From contig NC_081842.1 in the NCBI RefSeq assembly GCF_963259705.1, positions 62,756,787 to 62,820,786 of the forward strand: a stretch of DNA of 64,000 nt, in the 5' to 3' direction. Source of the DNA: Myotis daubentonii (lineage: Eukaryota > Chordata > Mammalia > Chiroptera > Vespertilionidae). The translations under genes were made by a program, and so were the position numbers. Below the pieces are notes generated by a model. It did no database searches. It had not been told where the DNA came from and saw only the letters and a program-made list of their open reading frames with translations. Shown piece after piece: positions 9,773-21,209 of the stretch; the first letter of the stretch is position 1, and every line of letters begins with the position of its first letter.

Positions 9773-11604
9773 GGTGTTATTTTGATATTTATTGCACAGA
9801 ATCCTAAGTCAGAACTAAAGTTTACATGATCTTTAAAATACTTAAAAAGATGGCAGCTGAAAATGTGTAATAAGATGATATTTTGGGGAATATAATTGAG
9901 TTATCTCACCAGGGTCTCTGGTATTGCCTATTGTCATTTGAAACCTATTTGTGAAAAGTTTTTGAATGTTCTAGGACTCATTTTTTTCAAATACTGAATT
10001 AACTAGAAATTACAATTCATATTCAATGGAAATATTAAAGCCTTAACATATTTTAAATTAAAATGATTTTATTCATTTAAGACCAAATTCAATTAAAATG
10101 AAATAACTGGGTAATGTTACTTTTGTAAAGATGCATTAAATCATATTCTTTCATGAAAATATTTTATACATTTGAATACAAAGTGCAAAGCAGAAGAGAT
10201 AAGAAAATTATAGCAGAAATTAATTAACTGAAAACAGAAAAACAGTATGAAAAATATTTGGATAAAATCAACTAACAAATAAATGTCTGGAATTTTAATA
10301 AAAATAAAAAAAATATGCAGCATTTGAATGATTGAGGAGCTCTAAGTACTGAGAAGAGGGAGATCAATAATATTTTTTTGTAAAATTCATCTAGATACAC
10401 TTGAAATCATAATAAATTATATGTTTCTTAGGGCATTATAATTATCAAAATTCACTTTAACACAGAGAAATACTGAGAAAATTAAAATGCAGAAGAATTA
10501 TCTTAAAATGTTCTTGCTATGTGTGGTTTTGAAGGCAGCTTATACAGAAATGCTCAGGTGAAATTAATTCTCATAGTAACTCTTTAAAAGCACAGAAAAA
10601 TAAAATTATGGGTAAAAGAAATAACTACTGTTGTGGAGTAATATAATCATGATACCAATACTTTATAAAATAGCAAAAAATATTTTACCAAGATACAAAA
10701 ATTCTAAATAAGTAATGAGTCACATTCATAAATATATAAAGAGAAGACAACTAGAATAATTTATCCTGGGACTATATAATCTAATATAGAAAAAAATTTC
10801 TTAAATCTTATTGTTGGTTAAAAGATAAAACTGTGTTTACCTCATCAGATCTTAAAATGATATTTGATATAATTTAAAGCATATTGTTGTTAAACACTTA
10901 AACTTTATTACAAGTTCAGGAAAATCAATGAATAACATCATTCTTAACGATGAAAATCTACAAGCATTTTTATTAAATGAGAAACAAGGTGAAGATGTTT
11001 GCTGTGAGAAATATTGTTGATGTATTCTAGTAAAATTTAGCTAATAAAATAAAATATGAGTTTAGAGCTACTGAGGAGACAAAATGATCTCTATTTACAT
11101 AAGACTAAACATATGAAAAAATCCAGAGAATCAAACACTATAAAAATATCATTTAGAACTAATAACATTTTTAGATATTTGGCTACTTACATAAAGCGAA
11201 TATTTAAAAATTAATATGTTTCCCAGATAACAAAACATTTACAGGCAGCCAACCCGGTATATATATATATAGGTAAATATAGGTAAATATATATAAAGGA
11301 AACATAGGTAAATATATATAAAGGAAAATACAATATACTTTTAATTATGGCAACAGACTTGAATGAGGATGAGCATTATTTACATGAAAGAATTATAAAC
11401 TACAGTGTAAGACTTAAGTCTCTTTGTTTTCATAACTGGAGACATGTAATTTTCCTGTGAATATGGTAAATATATTAGTTCTTTTCAACTTACTGTGCAC
11501 ATCTTATGCCTTTTCCAACCAAATTCACACATAAGTTCTCAAACTTTTCACAATTATTCTAAAGTTAATTAGATGGTTGAAAATAATAAAAGATAATTAT
11601 AGCT
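9773..11604. other. Very AT-rich unassigned DNA
   Basis: There is no gene. At about 11264-11330 a short direct repeat containing GGTAAATATATATAAAGGAAA occurs twice. The rest is AT-rich and I cannot place it in a family. Confidence 0.5.
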
Positions 11605-11790
11605 AAGACTCACATAGTACTTAATGTGTCATGGGTGATCTTCTAAGCTCTATGTATGTTTACTCATTTACTCTTCATAAAATCTCTATGAGATAAAGAC
11701 TTTCATAAATCTTCATTTACAGTTGAACATTCTATGATTTGCCCAAGATTACATAACTGACACAAATTAATGGGCAAAGGAAAGATCATT
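11605..11790 (+). repeat. MIR SINE
   Basis: TACTTAATGTGTCATGGGTGATCTTCTAAGCTC, TACTCATTTACTCTTCATAA and GATTTGCCCAAGATTACATAAC match MIR core and 3' parts in sense orientation. Confidence 0.75.
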
Positions 11791-12163
11791 TAAACTGAGT
11801 ATGTTTTTCAAGGATTGCTAGGTAACAATTTGAAAAAAGTGTAATTTCCCATTTTATAGCAAATAAGCTTCAAGTGAAGTTGGATTTTAAACGTTAAAAA
11901 AATACAGTATGGGAAAAATATTGGCTTTCATGAAACGGAAAGATTTCCAAAGGAACAAAAATAGGAAAAAGAGTCAAAGTAGAAAAAAATATTTATTATA
12001 ATCATAAAATATTAAGTCACTCAGAATTTTTTTTTAAAATTTGAATTTTATATATATACACACACACTAGAGGCCAGGTGCACAGGATTCATGCACTCTG
12101 GGGGATGTGGCCTGTGGGGATCAACCCACTGCAGGAGCAGCCACTCCTCCTGCTGTGGGAGCA

Positions 12164-12219
12164 CACTGACCACCAGGGGGCAGCTCCTGCATTGAGCATC
12201 TGCCCCGTGGTGGTCAGTG
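12164..12219. promoter_or_regulatory. Inverted pair of CTCF-core-like motifs in a Helitron
   Basis: Arm one, CACTGACCACCAGGGGGCAG (12164-12183), and arm two at 12200-12219 are reverse complements with one mismatch, separated by 16 bp. Each holds a CCACCAGGGGGCAG-like core, the known CTCF consensus (CCASYAGRKGGCRS). The two cores face in opposite directions. Binding is an inference. Confidence 0.6.
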
Positions 12220-12292
12220 CATGTCATAGCGACTGGTTGACAGGTCATTCTAGTCATTCTGCCTTCGGTCGCTGGGCTTTTATTATATAGTA

Positions 12293-12515
12293 CGGTGGTC
12301 GGCAAACCTCAGCTCGCGAGCCACATGCAGCTCTTTGGCCTCTTGAGTGTGGCTCTTCCACAAAATACCATGTGCGGACGTGCATGTACAGTGTGATTGA
12401 AACTTCGTGGCTCATGCGCTGAAGTTGGTATTTTGTGGAAGAGCCACACTCAAGGGGCCAAAGAGCCGCATATGGCTTGCGAGCGGTTTGCTGAGCTGCA
12501 GTTTGCTGACCACTG
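12293..12515. mobile_element. hAT foldback MITE
   Basis: The ends are CGGTGGTCGGCAAACC and GTTTGCTGACCACTG, with 8-bp target duplications ATATAGTA/ATATAGGA (one mismatch). The inverted repeats extend deep into the element: GGCTCTTCCACAAAATACCA on the left pairs with TGGTATTTTGTGGAAGAGCC on the right, so most of the 223 bp can form one hairpin. There is no transposase. Confidence 0.9.
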
Positions 12516-12689
12516 ATATAGGATACCCTGTAGCCAAAAAAAACAACAACAAAAAGCAGGAAAAAATAAATAGACTTAGAATATAAAATATAGGCAGATA
12601 GTAGCAATGTTAAATTAAAATTTACTGTTAAATAAAATTGAATAAGTGAACTTACTAAATTAGTAATGATTAAAGTAAATGTTTTAGTG

Positions 12690-12860
12690 CTCATAGCATA
12701 GTGTAGTAGTGTAACAGTTTAAGCATGGATTTTGGAGTCCTCTGCCACCAATTTATTCACTAGGTAAACTTAAGCAAAATTCCTTAAATTTTCTGTCTTA
12801 CAATTCTTCTAATGTGAACATTATAAAATCAAAGGCATTGCCCTGTTCTGCCTTTCAGTA
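12690..12860 (+). repeat. MIR-like SINE
   Basis: AGTGTAACAGTTTAAGCATGGATTTTGGAGTCCTCTGCCACC followed by TTACAATTCTTCTAATGTGAACAT resembles the MIR 5' half. It is diverged. Confidence 0.65.
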
Positions 12861-13209
12861 CTATCTCACATTCCTATTCAGACTCAGCACGTAGCTATGC
12901 TTGGTCATAACCCTCTTTAATTTGAGATGTAAAAGTACCCAAAAACATTGTGCTGACAGTTTGGAGACCTGACCATAAATCCTAGTCACCTGGTGACTAG
13001 TTGAGTACATGGGTAGATTATCTCAACTTCTGGATTAGATTGGATTACATCTCATTGGTGGTGACTTGGCAACTGCTGTAAGAGAATGGTATGGTGGGGA
13101 GAGGGCAAGGGAAAAGCCAGGAAAGGTAGTTCCAGCATTTACCACATGCTTTATCTTCCAGTGATGAATGCCAACAAGTCTTGTTGCTATCACCAACTAT
13201 GAAGAGGTA
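12861..13209. other. Unassigned sequence
   Basis: No gene or named repeat is visible. Confidence 0.45.
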
Positions 13210-13211
13210 AC

Positions 13212-13268
13212 ATGGCTCCCAGCCAGTGATGCTTAATGGTTGAGCATTGACCTATGATCCAGAAGGAG
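13212..13268 (+). repeat. Chiropteran tRNA-SINE head fragment
   Basis: CCCAGCCAGTGATGCTTAATGGTTGAGCATTGACCTATGATCCAG matches the heads of the older SINEs at 20142 and 62960 (reverse strand there). Only the first ~55 bp remain. Confidence 0.65.
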
Positions 13269-13989
13269 AGGGGCATGAGTAAGAGTTGATTTCAAAGTCT
13301 ATCTCTTTTGACAAACTGTTCTCCAGGTGTGGTCTCTCATCAAATTACTTAAATCTTCAGATCCTTTGTTTCAAAAGAAGGGCCTGCTGACACCTTCTCT
13401 GCAGCACGTTTCAGTGTTGCTGTGTGGAGGAAGAAATATAAAAATAGGTGGCAAAGAAGAGTATGAACGTATGTTGGTTTGTCCTCACTTTCTTTTTCTT
13501 TCATGTCATACATCCTGTCTTTGCTAAACAAGCAAATAAACAGGCCACCAATACTTAGTTTCTAAAGCAGTTAATTTTTGTTACCTTTTTTTTTTTAATT
13601 TTGCAAAAGCCATGTTCCTCAGCTTCATCCTTGTTCTGCATATTTTCCCTCTTGCTAATGTTTGCTCCCTCCTGCCACCCATACACACAAACCATGGAGC
13701 AAAGGTCTGTAGGTTTCCCTCTTGTCTTTCTTCAAAGGAAAGAACAGGAATAAGAACTTTGATGCTTTTGGAATATCTACATTGGGAACTCATTGATATT
13801 ATTGCTCAGTTCTCTAAGCAACAGTATGTTCTGGAAGAAGGATATATTCTATGCTCTATAGAATTAGAGGAGCATAATTATGGGGTAAAATGTAAACTAT
13901 TGCTAAACTGCATATTTATAAATTATTGATTCATAATGCCCAGTTGCATCCCTAAAAAGTGTGCATATTGTCTTTATTTGGTTTCCTAA
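13269..13989. other. Unassigned sequence
   Basis: A 105-codon open frame at 13612-13929 starts with a hydrophobic stretch but has no recognisable domain. I treat it as chance. Confidence 0.45.
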
Positions 13990-14217
13990 TCCTATATAAT
14001 AAAAGGCCAATATACAAATTCTCCCCTCGGGAGTTCGACTGACCGGAAGTTTGGCTCCCCGCTATGACATGTGCTGACCACCAGGGAGCAGCGTGAAACG
14101 AAGGAAGGCCCCAGGCAGCAACTGGCAGCCGGGGGAAGGAAGGCCCTGATTGGCCCTGATCTCCAGTCAGGCCTAGGGACCCTACTAGTGCACAAATTTT
14201 GTGCACTGGGCCTCTAT
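13990..14217 (+). mobile_element. Helitron (HelibatN type)
   Basis: It begins TCCTATATAATAAAAGGCCA after an A and ends with a perfect hairpin GTGCACAAATTTTGTGCAC at 14188-14206, then TGGGCCTCTAT. The terminal CTAG has become CTAT. The interior has CCACCAGGGAGCAGC at 14078-14092, a CTCF-core-like site. The element is 228 bp and non-autonomous. Confidence 0.88.
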
Positions 14218-16495
14218 TATAATGATAACTGTCCCTAGACTGAAGCTGAATTCAGGAATTTTTAATGTATACTCCTCACAAAGTTTCTCTTTTGCTATAT
14301 TTCCTACAGACACAAGTACCTCCAGGCTGACTGTCAGCTCTGATGATTGTGCAGGCCGATCTGAGGCCCATGATCTCTTGTGTATCTTAACAGTGTGGTT
14401 GCTCCTGGAGCAGAATGATTGGCAGACAGCAATTCCTGAATGACTGCAGCTAAGACCTCTGAACATCTGTTGAACAGGGATAGTGTGTCATTACAGCAGA
14501 ATGTATTTAATAACTTCTTCAAGGTTCTCTCTTGATTTCCCAGGATAATCACTGAAAATATTGGATAAAATTGGTCCATAAATAGGGCTCCATCCATTCT
14601 CCTAAAGCAAACCATGTTATCCTTAGGAATGAATATCCAATAGAAGTCTATTATACTTATTAAGGAATTGCTGAATCTGCTTTTAATACGAAGATGAAGG
14701 TCTTCAGATATTTTGGTTCACCTGTTTCTATTGTTAACTAACCAAAGCATCCTTTTTTGTTTAGGATAATTTTTTACAATATCTTTTTAGAGCTACATTA
14801 GCAACAATTGCACATATGCCAGTTTTAGTAAGAAACTTGGGAATTAAATTTTCTCTGCTTTCCTTTTGAAGACATTAAGTACAGAAGAAGAAACATGCTG
14901 GGACAATCACACAAGTAGGTGCTACATATTCCTGTTGCAGCATCCTAGCAGACAGGGCGATGTCACCCGTCTTTTGATTCTGATCTCAGTGACTTCCCCA
15001 AATCTGAAGTGCTGGACAAGGTTTTTACTTTAAAGCCATGTTTCCTCCTTTCAGATCTAATAAGTATAATCCTACAGGAGGGGTCTTTAAGCATCATTAA
15101 TGGCTCTCCTAAAGATTATACAAAATATGTCAATCAAAAGTAAATTTGTGGGCTTTGTGTTAAAATTCAGAGTTTAGTGTGACCAGAAAGATGGTGTGCA
15201 GGTGGATTTCTGTAGTTCACATTAACAATGGGTTTTAGCACACTTGTTTTCAGAAGTGGGTTGTATAGGCATTTCCATGACATTTGGGAAACTTTAAGCA
15301 ATGCTTTTCAATTTTATTTAGCCTTATGGATATGCTGCCATTGTTGGCAACTCAGACACAAGTGCCTGGAGCTAGTACAGAGAGCTCCTGCTGGGTTGGT
15401 GATTTAGGCGGCCGGTGTGGGTTTGGAGGTTCTGTTCCTCCAGATGAAGCATAAATTCTCTTCATTCTTGATTTTATTCATCATCAGCCTGCATCTTCAT
15501 CCTAAACTCTGAATTCTAACTTCCATGTCCCCATATATAATGTCTGGAATCCAAATGCAGAGTTTCCAACTAAGAGACAGTGTGTATGGACATTGCAGCC
15601 TACGACTTACAAATAATATCAAGGTTCTGCATAGAGAGAAAATGCTTTCCGCCCCAGAGGCTCTCCAAGCAGCAGGAGGCTGACCCTGGCAAGTCACCCA
15701 CAGACCCACACACCTCTCTTTAGAGTCAATTTATCAGAGATTTTAGAACCTCTTAAAGTTTAATGCAGTTAATTTTTCTCTGCCAGTCTGCGGGCATCTG
15801 TGGGCAATTTTATGGATATGGCTGGATCCCATATTGAGCTTTGGAATGTACACTTCCCATTTGACAAATGTAAACACAAGGCAACGCATTTCCTGGGAAA
15901 AAAATATAGATCTTATGGAGTTTCTATTGAAATAGAAACATTTATTTGTTTCATTTTTGAATATTTCAAAACACACAAAGAACCTGGAATACCAGTCTAG
16001 TTAAAGATTGCGCAGGACCTATATGATATACAATTCAAAACTATTGTTTTAAATCATCCATTACGTTTTTCCCCAAGTTAAAAAGTGTGAGGGCAATTCC
16101 ATGTCTCATAAGATTTATTTTTGAGGCAAATGTTTACAGGCTTTCCAAAGAAATAGGCAAAGGTTCTAAATCTTGTTTTCCTGACGTGTTAGGAGACAAG
16201 GAATGTGATCATTGACTAATGAAAGGATGATGGTGGCAGCGAAGGGGTCTGGGCAATAGCCGTCCATCCCAGTTAGCCTGTGTGACAGGTACGGCATAGA
16301 TGGTCAAATCTTCCTCTAGTATTTCTTCCGAACCCAGAATCAAGTAAAGGTGCATTTATTCTAGTTCTATTAAAAATAAAGTAAAATAAAAGGGAAAAAT
16401 AAGGGGGGGAATATATTAGATGAGACCCTGAGAGTTTACACTTCTCCCAGTTTTTCTGAATTACTTCATAGTTAGGAAGGAGATTTATAGTCAGG
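14218..16495. other. Unassigned DNA
   Basis: About 2.3 kb of moderate composition with scattered short open frames on both strands. None shows domain features or a plausible splice-bounded exon series. I recognise no repeat with confidence. Confidence 0.45.
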
Positions 16496-16496
16496 C

Positions 16497-16699
16497 TTTT
16501 TTTTAATTGAATTTATTAGGGTGACATTGGTTTATAAAACCATACAGGTTTCAAGTGCACAATTGAACAAAACATCATCTGCACACTGCATTGTGTGCCC
16601 ACTGCCGCAAGCAAAGTCTCTTTCCTCCCCATGGATCCCTCCTTTGCCCAACTCCACCTACTCCCACCCCTCCTTTCCCTCTGGCTATCACCACACTGT

Positions 16700-16752
<53 letters not shown>

Positions 16753-17262
16753 TTATTTAATCCCTTCACCTTCTTTCAACCCCCTCCCCTCTGACAGCTC
16801 TCAATCTGTTCTATGTATCCATGCCTCTGTCTCTGTTTTGGTTCCTCAAGTATATTTCGTTCATGCAGACTGGTGCAGCCACTCTGGAATACAGTATGAA
16901 GTTTCCTAGTTTCCTAAAAAAATTAAAAATGGAACTTCCTTTTGACCCATTGATCCCACTTCTGGGAATATAGCTGAAGAAACCCAAAACACTAATTCAA
17001 AAGAATATATGCACTCTATGTTCATTGCTGCATTTTTGATAGCCAAGATCTGGAAACAGCCCCAGTGCCCATTGGTAGGTGAGTGGATAATAAAGCTGTG
17101 ATATATTTACACAATAGAACACTACTCAGCCATGAAAAAGAAGAAAACAGCTTTTGCGACGGCATGGATGGACATGGACCTGGAGAGTACTGTGCTAAGT
17201 GAAGTAAGCCAGTCGGAGAAAGACAAATACCATGTGCTCTCACTTATACATGGAATCTAATG
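16497..17262 (-). mobile_element. L1 with 5' inversion (twin priming)
   Basis: From the left, a poly(T) (16497-16504) leads into the antisense L1 3' UTR (TTATTAGGGTGACATTGGTT, then GACAGCTCTCAATCTGTTC) up to about 16868. There the orientation flips to sense L1 (GGTGCAGCCACTCTGGAATA, then CACTACTCAGCCATGAAAAA) ending CACTTATACATGGAATCTAATG at about 17262. The sense part ends where the antisense part begins on the L1 map, which is the expected product of twin priming. A (GT)25 array lies inside the 3' UTR. Confidence 0.85.
16700..16750. repeat. (GT)n microsatellite
   Basis: A perfect dinucleotide array of about 25 units inside the L1 3' UTR. Confidence 0.97.
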
Positions 17263-17970
17263 ACCATAGACAAGTTTTCAATTGACTTGATTTTCCCCAT
17301 GCCTCTACCCAGAGTGGGTGAGATATTGTAAAGGGGAGATAACTCACTTCATGAACTAGATGTTTTCCTTTCATGTAAACACTTGTGTTGAGTTAGCCTT
17401 GTGGTGTTTGTTTGAAGACTCCTCCTGTTTATTTGTAGTTTTTGAGACAAACCCTTCTCAGTGTATTTTTTCTACTGCATTGCATTATGAGAATCGGAAT
17501 TATTCTTGTGCTTTCAGGCTCCACACTGAAGTGTCCCCACAGTGGTAGTTATGAAAAGACTTACTTAGTATTTTCTTTGATGGAGTGACCCAAGGGGAGC
17601 CCTGGGTAAGCATTGCTTGACTTTGTTATTTTCAAACCCGTAGGCAAGAAGCCCTTTGTTTCAACATTTAGGCAAGACCTTGCTGAATGTGGAGTACAGA
17701 ATAGAAATCCCTGTTTGTCAATTCAGATGGCATTCACCAAGAGAAAATATTGGAATACTTTAATCTGTCTCAAGGCGTTTAAGCAAGGTACATACACTTT
17801 AGTGACACTTTATATTTCTTCTTCCTCAGAGAAATTTGGGGTCCAATAAATAAATCCTGAGTGGAGACCTGAATCCCTTTTGAAGGAAAATGCATTTAGG
17901 GAGGTGGAGGAATTATACAGGGAAGAAAGGGGTCCATGGAAAAGCAGCTTCTTCCTGCATGTGTTTCCTG
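17263..17970. other. Unassigned sequence
   Basis: I see no gene or recognisable repeat. Open frames at 17360-17849 carry no domain. Confidence 0.4.
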
Positions 17971-17974
17971 ATTC

Positions 17975-18335
17975 TTCAACCTGGTTTAATCCTTTCCTCT
18001 CTTACACACTGTGATGGTACTGTTTGCACATGCTCTTCCCTCTGCTTAGGGTGCACCCCCTTCTCTTCATTTGGTAACTCCTGCATCTCTGGTAGTTCTC
18101 CCCTTTGGTTAAAGAAACCCTCCCTCACCCTATGCCATTTCAGTTATGTCCTCCTATGCTGTTCCTTCTAATTTCCTGGGGTTTTCCTTGTAACAGTTAG
18201 GAGTGTGTGTGATTTTACATTTATCTGTGTGCTTATTGGTCTGACACTTTTTTATTTTTAACCAGAAGGTCAGGTTGTGAGGTCAGGACCATTCCCTTCC
18301 ACCCTTAACTCTAGTACACAGCACAGGCTCAACTC
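17975..18335 (+). repeat. L2 LINE 3' end
   Basis: TTTGCACATGCTCTTCCCTCTGC, then GGTAACTCCTGCATC, then AAGAAACCCTCCCTCACC and GGTTGTGAGGTCAGGACC follow the L2 3'-end order (consensus features: GCTCTTCC, AACTCCTACTCATCC, AAGCCTTCCCTGACC, GTGAGCTCCTTGAGGGCAGG). Confidence 0.75.
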
Positions 18336-18835
18336 CTGTTTAAATAATATTATTCAATATTTATAACAAATATTAAATATTATTTATAGCAAATAATATG
18401 AAATATTTATAAGAACTAATATGTAATATACCTTTATTATCTGAATTAACAGCTAATATATAATATAAGCTACCTACATCCATCATTTTTTAAAAAGTTA
18501 ATATAATTGTTGTAATAGAAAGAAGATAGTATAAAGGAAAAGTAGTTGCAATAAAACATCATGTATTTTAAAATGTAAATGCTCAAGCATGATTTCATGA
18601 GAAAATGTAATACAGTTGGAAGATGTGTGCAGGTATGCCTGACATCACTTGGCCATGGTCACGGCACATGTAGACGGATGCAGCATGTTATTTTGTTGAC
18701 TCAAGGGTCACAGCAATCCATTGATGATGCTATTTTCCAAAATAGTGACCACATATTGGTAAATTCTCAACTGTATGGTATAAAACATTTCTTGGGTTAG
18801 TATAATATTTGTACTCAGAGAATTCAGTATTTATT
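18336..18835. other. AT-rich unassigned DNA
   Basis: The block at 18355-18480 is rich in AATATTTATAA-type repeats. No gene is seen. Confidence 0.5.
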
Positions 18836-18853
18836 AAAACTGTGTATATCATT

Positions 18854-18942
18854 ATCTTTTAAAAAAATACTCACCTGAAGATATTTTTTTCCATTGCTTT
18901 TTAGTAAGGGTGAAAGAGAGAAGGGAAGAGGGAGGGAAGAAG

Positions 18943-19010
<68 letters not shown>

Positions 19011-19121
19011 CATCGATTGGTTGTTTCCCACATGAGCCCCGACCAAGGCCAGGAATCAAACCTGCAACTTTCAGTGTACAGGCCAATGCTCACTCTAACC
19101 ACTGAGCAACACTGTTAGGGA
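18854..19121 (-). mobile_element. tRNA-derived SINE with internal (GA)n and 18-bp target duplication
   Basis: On the minus strand the head CCCTAACAGTGTTGCTCAGT leads to CATCGATGCCTCTTCTCTCT..., an expanded (CT)n, then AAAAATCAATGG-like sequence and an A-rich tail. Perfect 18-bp duplications, AAAACTGTGTATATCATT, lie at 18836-18853 and 19122-19139. The (GA)n at 18945-19005 has grown from the normal short CT-rich SINE segment. Confidence 0.93.
18945..19005. repeat. (GA)n microsatellite inside a SINE
   Basis: About 30 GA units form the CT-rich segment of the surrounding SINE. The resulting open frames are artefacts. Confidence 0.95.
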
Positions 19122-19588
19122 AAAACTGTGTATATCATTCATTAAGCAATGTATACAATATTATAAATAGAATTTAACCTCAAATAATTATCAACCAGCT
19201 TTTCACCCTTATGGATGTGCAATGGGATATTTAAAATTCAGTCAAGATTAGGGCAGTTATTCTTTGATGAGATTGTCCTGAATGTCCTGTATCATTGGAT
19301 ACTGTCCCATAAATACCAGGAGTTTTCCTAGTTATTGTCACAACCAAAACCACCCCAGCTCAATCCCAAAGCCCTCCAGTGCATCAGCACCTTTAGCCTC
19401 TGGCTGCGCCTATCCTAGATGCTCCAAATATGTTGAATGAATGAATGTATTTATGCCTCTGTCATTGTTTCTTTTTGGCTTATTTACATCTTTCCTTTTG
19501 AAGGACTTCTGCCTCTATACCTAGAATTGCAGCTTGATTATGGAAAATGCTCAATAATTATTTACTTAAACAAAAGCATGAATAATTA

Positions 19589-19819
19589 GCCCTAGACAGT
19601 GTAGCTCAGTGGTTGGAACATTGGCCTGTGGACTGAAGGGTCCAGGATTTGATGCTGGTCAAAGGCATATACCTCGGTTGCAGGCTCAATCCTCTTCTCT
19701 GGTTGGGGCACTTGCAACCCATTGATATTTCTCTCTGTCTCTCCTCCTCCCTTCCACTCTGCCTAAGAATCAATGGAAAACCTACCCTCAGGTGAGGATT
19801 AACAACAGCAACAAAAATG
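19589..19819 (+). mobile_element. tRNA-derived SINE (older VES-like)
   Basis: The head is GCCCTAGACAGTGTAGCTCAGTGGTTGGAAC, followed by GACTGAAGGGTCCAGGATTTGATGCTGGTCAAAGGCA, TCTCTCTGTCTCTCC, AATCAATGGAAAACCTACCC and an A-rich tail. Target duplications TGAATAATTA lie at 19579-19588 and 19820-19829. Confidence 0.9.
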
Positions 19820-19923
19820 TGAATAATTAAATTTCTAAGTAGAGAGAATAATTGTCAGGCTCCTTCTTTGCTGTTCCTCTCACAGAACTACTCTTTTCTG
19901 TCTGCTTCAGGACATTCTAATTA

Positions 19924-20142
19924 AAAAAATATATATTTTTATTGATTTTAGATAGGAAGGAAGAGGGAGAGAGATAGAAACATCAATGATGCAAGATAAT
20001 CATAGATCAGCTGCCTCCTGCATGCCCCCTACTGGGTATCAAACCGGCAACCATAATCCATGCATGTGCCCTGACTAGGAATCAAACCTTGACCTCCTGG
20101 TTCATAGGTCAATGATCAACCATTGGGCAACACTGGCTGGGA
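19924..20142 (-). mobile_element. tRNA-derived SINE (older type)
   Basis: On the minus strand the head is CCCAGCCAGTGTTGCCCAATGGTTGATC, with an A-rich tail at the left. ATTCTAATT repeats on both sides (19914-19922 and about 20147-20155) as the likely target duplication. It is more diverged than the copy at 2069. Confidence 0.85.
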
Positions 20143-21205
20143 AGGAAATTCTAATTTTTAATTCCCTTAGCCTCCATCGAGGATGATGGTGAGGTGAAAT
20201 GTTACCAGATTTTTGTCTGACCCATTGTTGTTGTTCCTATTCTAATCTATCATATGCTGATGAGTCACTAATTTCATTTAAAAACCTGGAGGTCAAATTT
20301 TATGAAGAAATCTACCAGGGAGGTCTCAGATCTTTCTCATATTTGCTTTCTTCCTATTATTGAACACTTTTTTCATATTTGAACACTATTCTCTTCCATA
20401 TAATGATTTTCATGTGAGTGGAAGCAAACACACAGCACAAACTTTCCTGGGAAATATTGAGAATGATAGTAATAACAGTGATAGAGTCACAGAAGAAAGG
20501 TTTTTTTTTAAATTTTTTCTGTATCTATACTGACGCCATATTATAATTTATTATAACAGGATGTCAATTAGTATTTTAAAGTGACATTTTGAAAGGAATT
20601 CAAGTAGTTCTTGCTTGTGCCAAGTCACTAGGCTAGGAGTGTGAAAGCTTATATTTCTTATTGACTTTAGGAACTGCTCCGTCTCAAGCTAGACAGTTAA
20701 CTTATTTCATGCAAATTGTCTTTCTCTGGTGAGGTTAAATTAATGCTTGTAAGCAGTGCTGAGAATGAGCTGTTTCAATAGAAGATGTTTCCGAAATGCA
20801 AAGTGTTATTGTTACAATTTGTGCTTATGTAGATACATCTTTACTTTCAGTGCCGGGCCACGATTGTTCAGGGATGGCTAAATCTCAGACTGAACGTTTA
20901 GATAATGAGACCAGGTATTTTCACAGTTTCTTGCATCTGAGAATCTCAATATATGCAGCCCCGATGCAAATGCAAATTGGATAGCAAATATATAAATATA
21001 TATAGTCAGTCACCTAATTTGCAGCGGGAGTCACTGGCAGATGGTGAGGACAAAACCATTTGTTTTTTTCTCTCTCTGGCTACCTGGTGAGAAGAGTCCC
21101 AATTCCGTAAAGCCTTAAACGTGTAATATTAAGACAACAAGTTAAATACACTTAAATCAGGTTGATTTTACAATTTAGGATGTTTCATACCCATGGAAAT
21201 TGTGA
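20143..21205. other. Unassigned, moderately conserved-looking DNA
   Basis: I recognise no repeat here. A splice-like segment at 20851-20914 is discussed among the rejected items. No gene is supported. Confidence 0.4.
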
Positions 21206-21209
21206 AAGT

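Larger units (their letters stand above)
12067..12523 (-). mobile_element. Helitron (HelibatN type) interrupted by a hAT MITE
   Basis: On the minus strand the 5' end is TCCTATAT at 12523, where the hAT intervenes, and the element resumes as TATATAATAAAAGCCCAGCG. The 3' end is GTGCATGAATCCTGTGCAC, then CTGGCCTCTAG ending at 12067. The hAT MITE at 12293-12515 split the first bases of the Helitron and duplicated 8 bp of it. The Helitron itself is about 225 bp and carries an inverted pair of CTCF-core-like motifs. The flanking A|T rule holds. Confidence 0.88.

Noticed and set aside
13612..13929. 105-codon frame with a hydrophobic start
   Set aside because: No domain, no codon-usage signal I can judge and no splice or promoter support; likely chance in mammalian DNA.
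20851..20914. Exon-like segment (TTTACTTTCAG before, CCAG|GTATTT after, one frame open)
   Set aside because: Short splice-like pairs are common by chance, and no neighbouring exon or known protein supports it.
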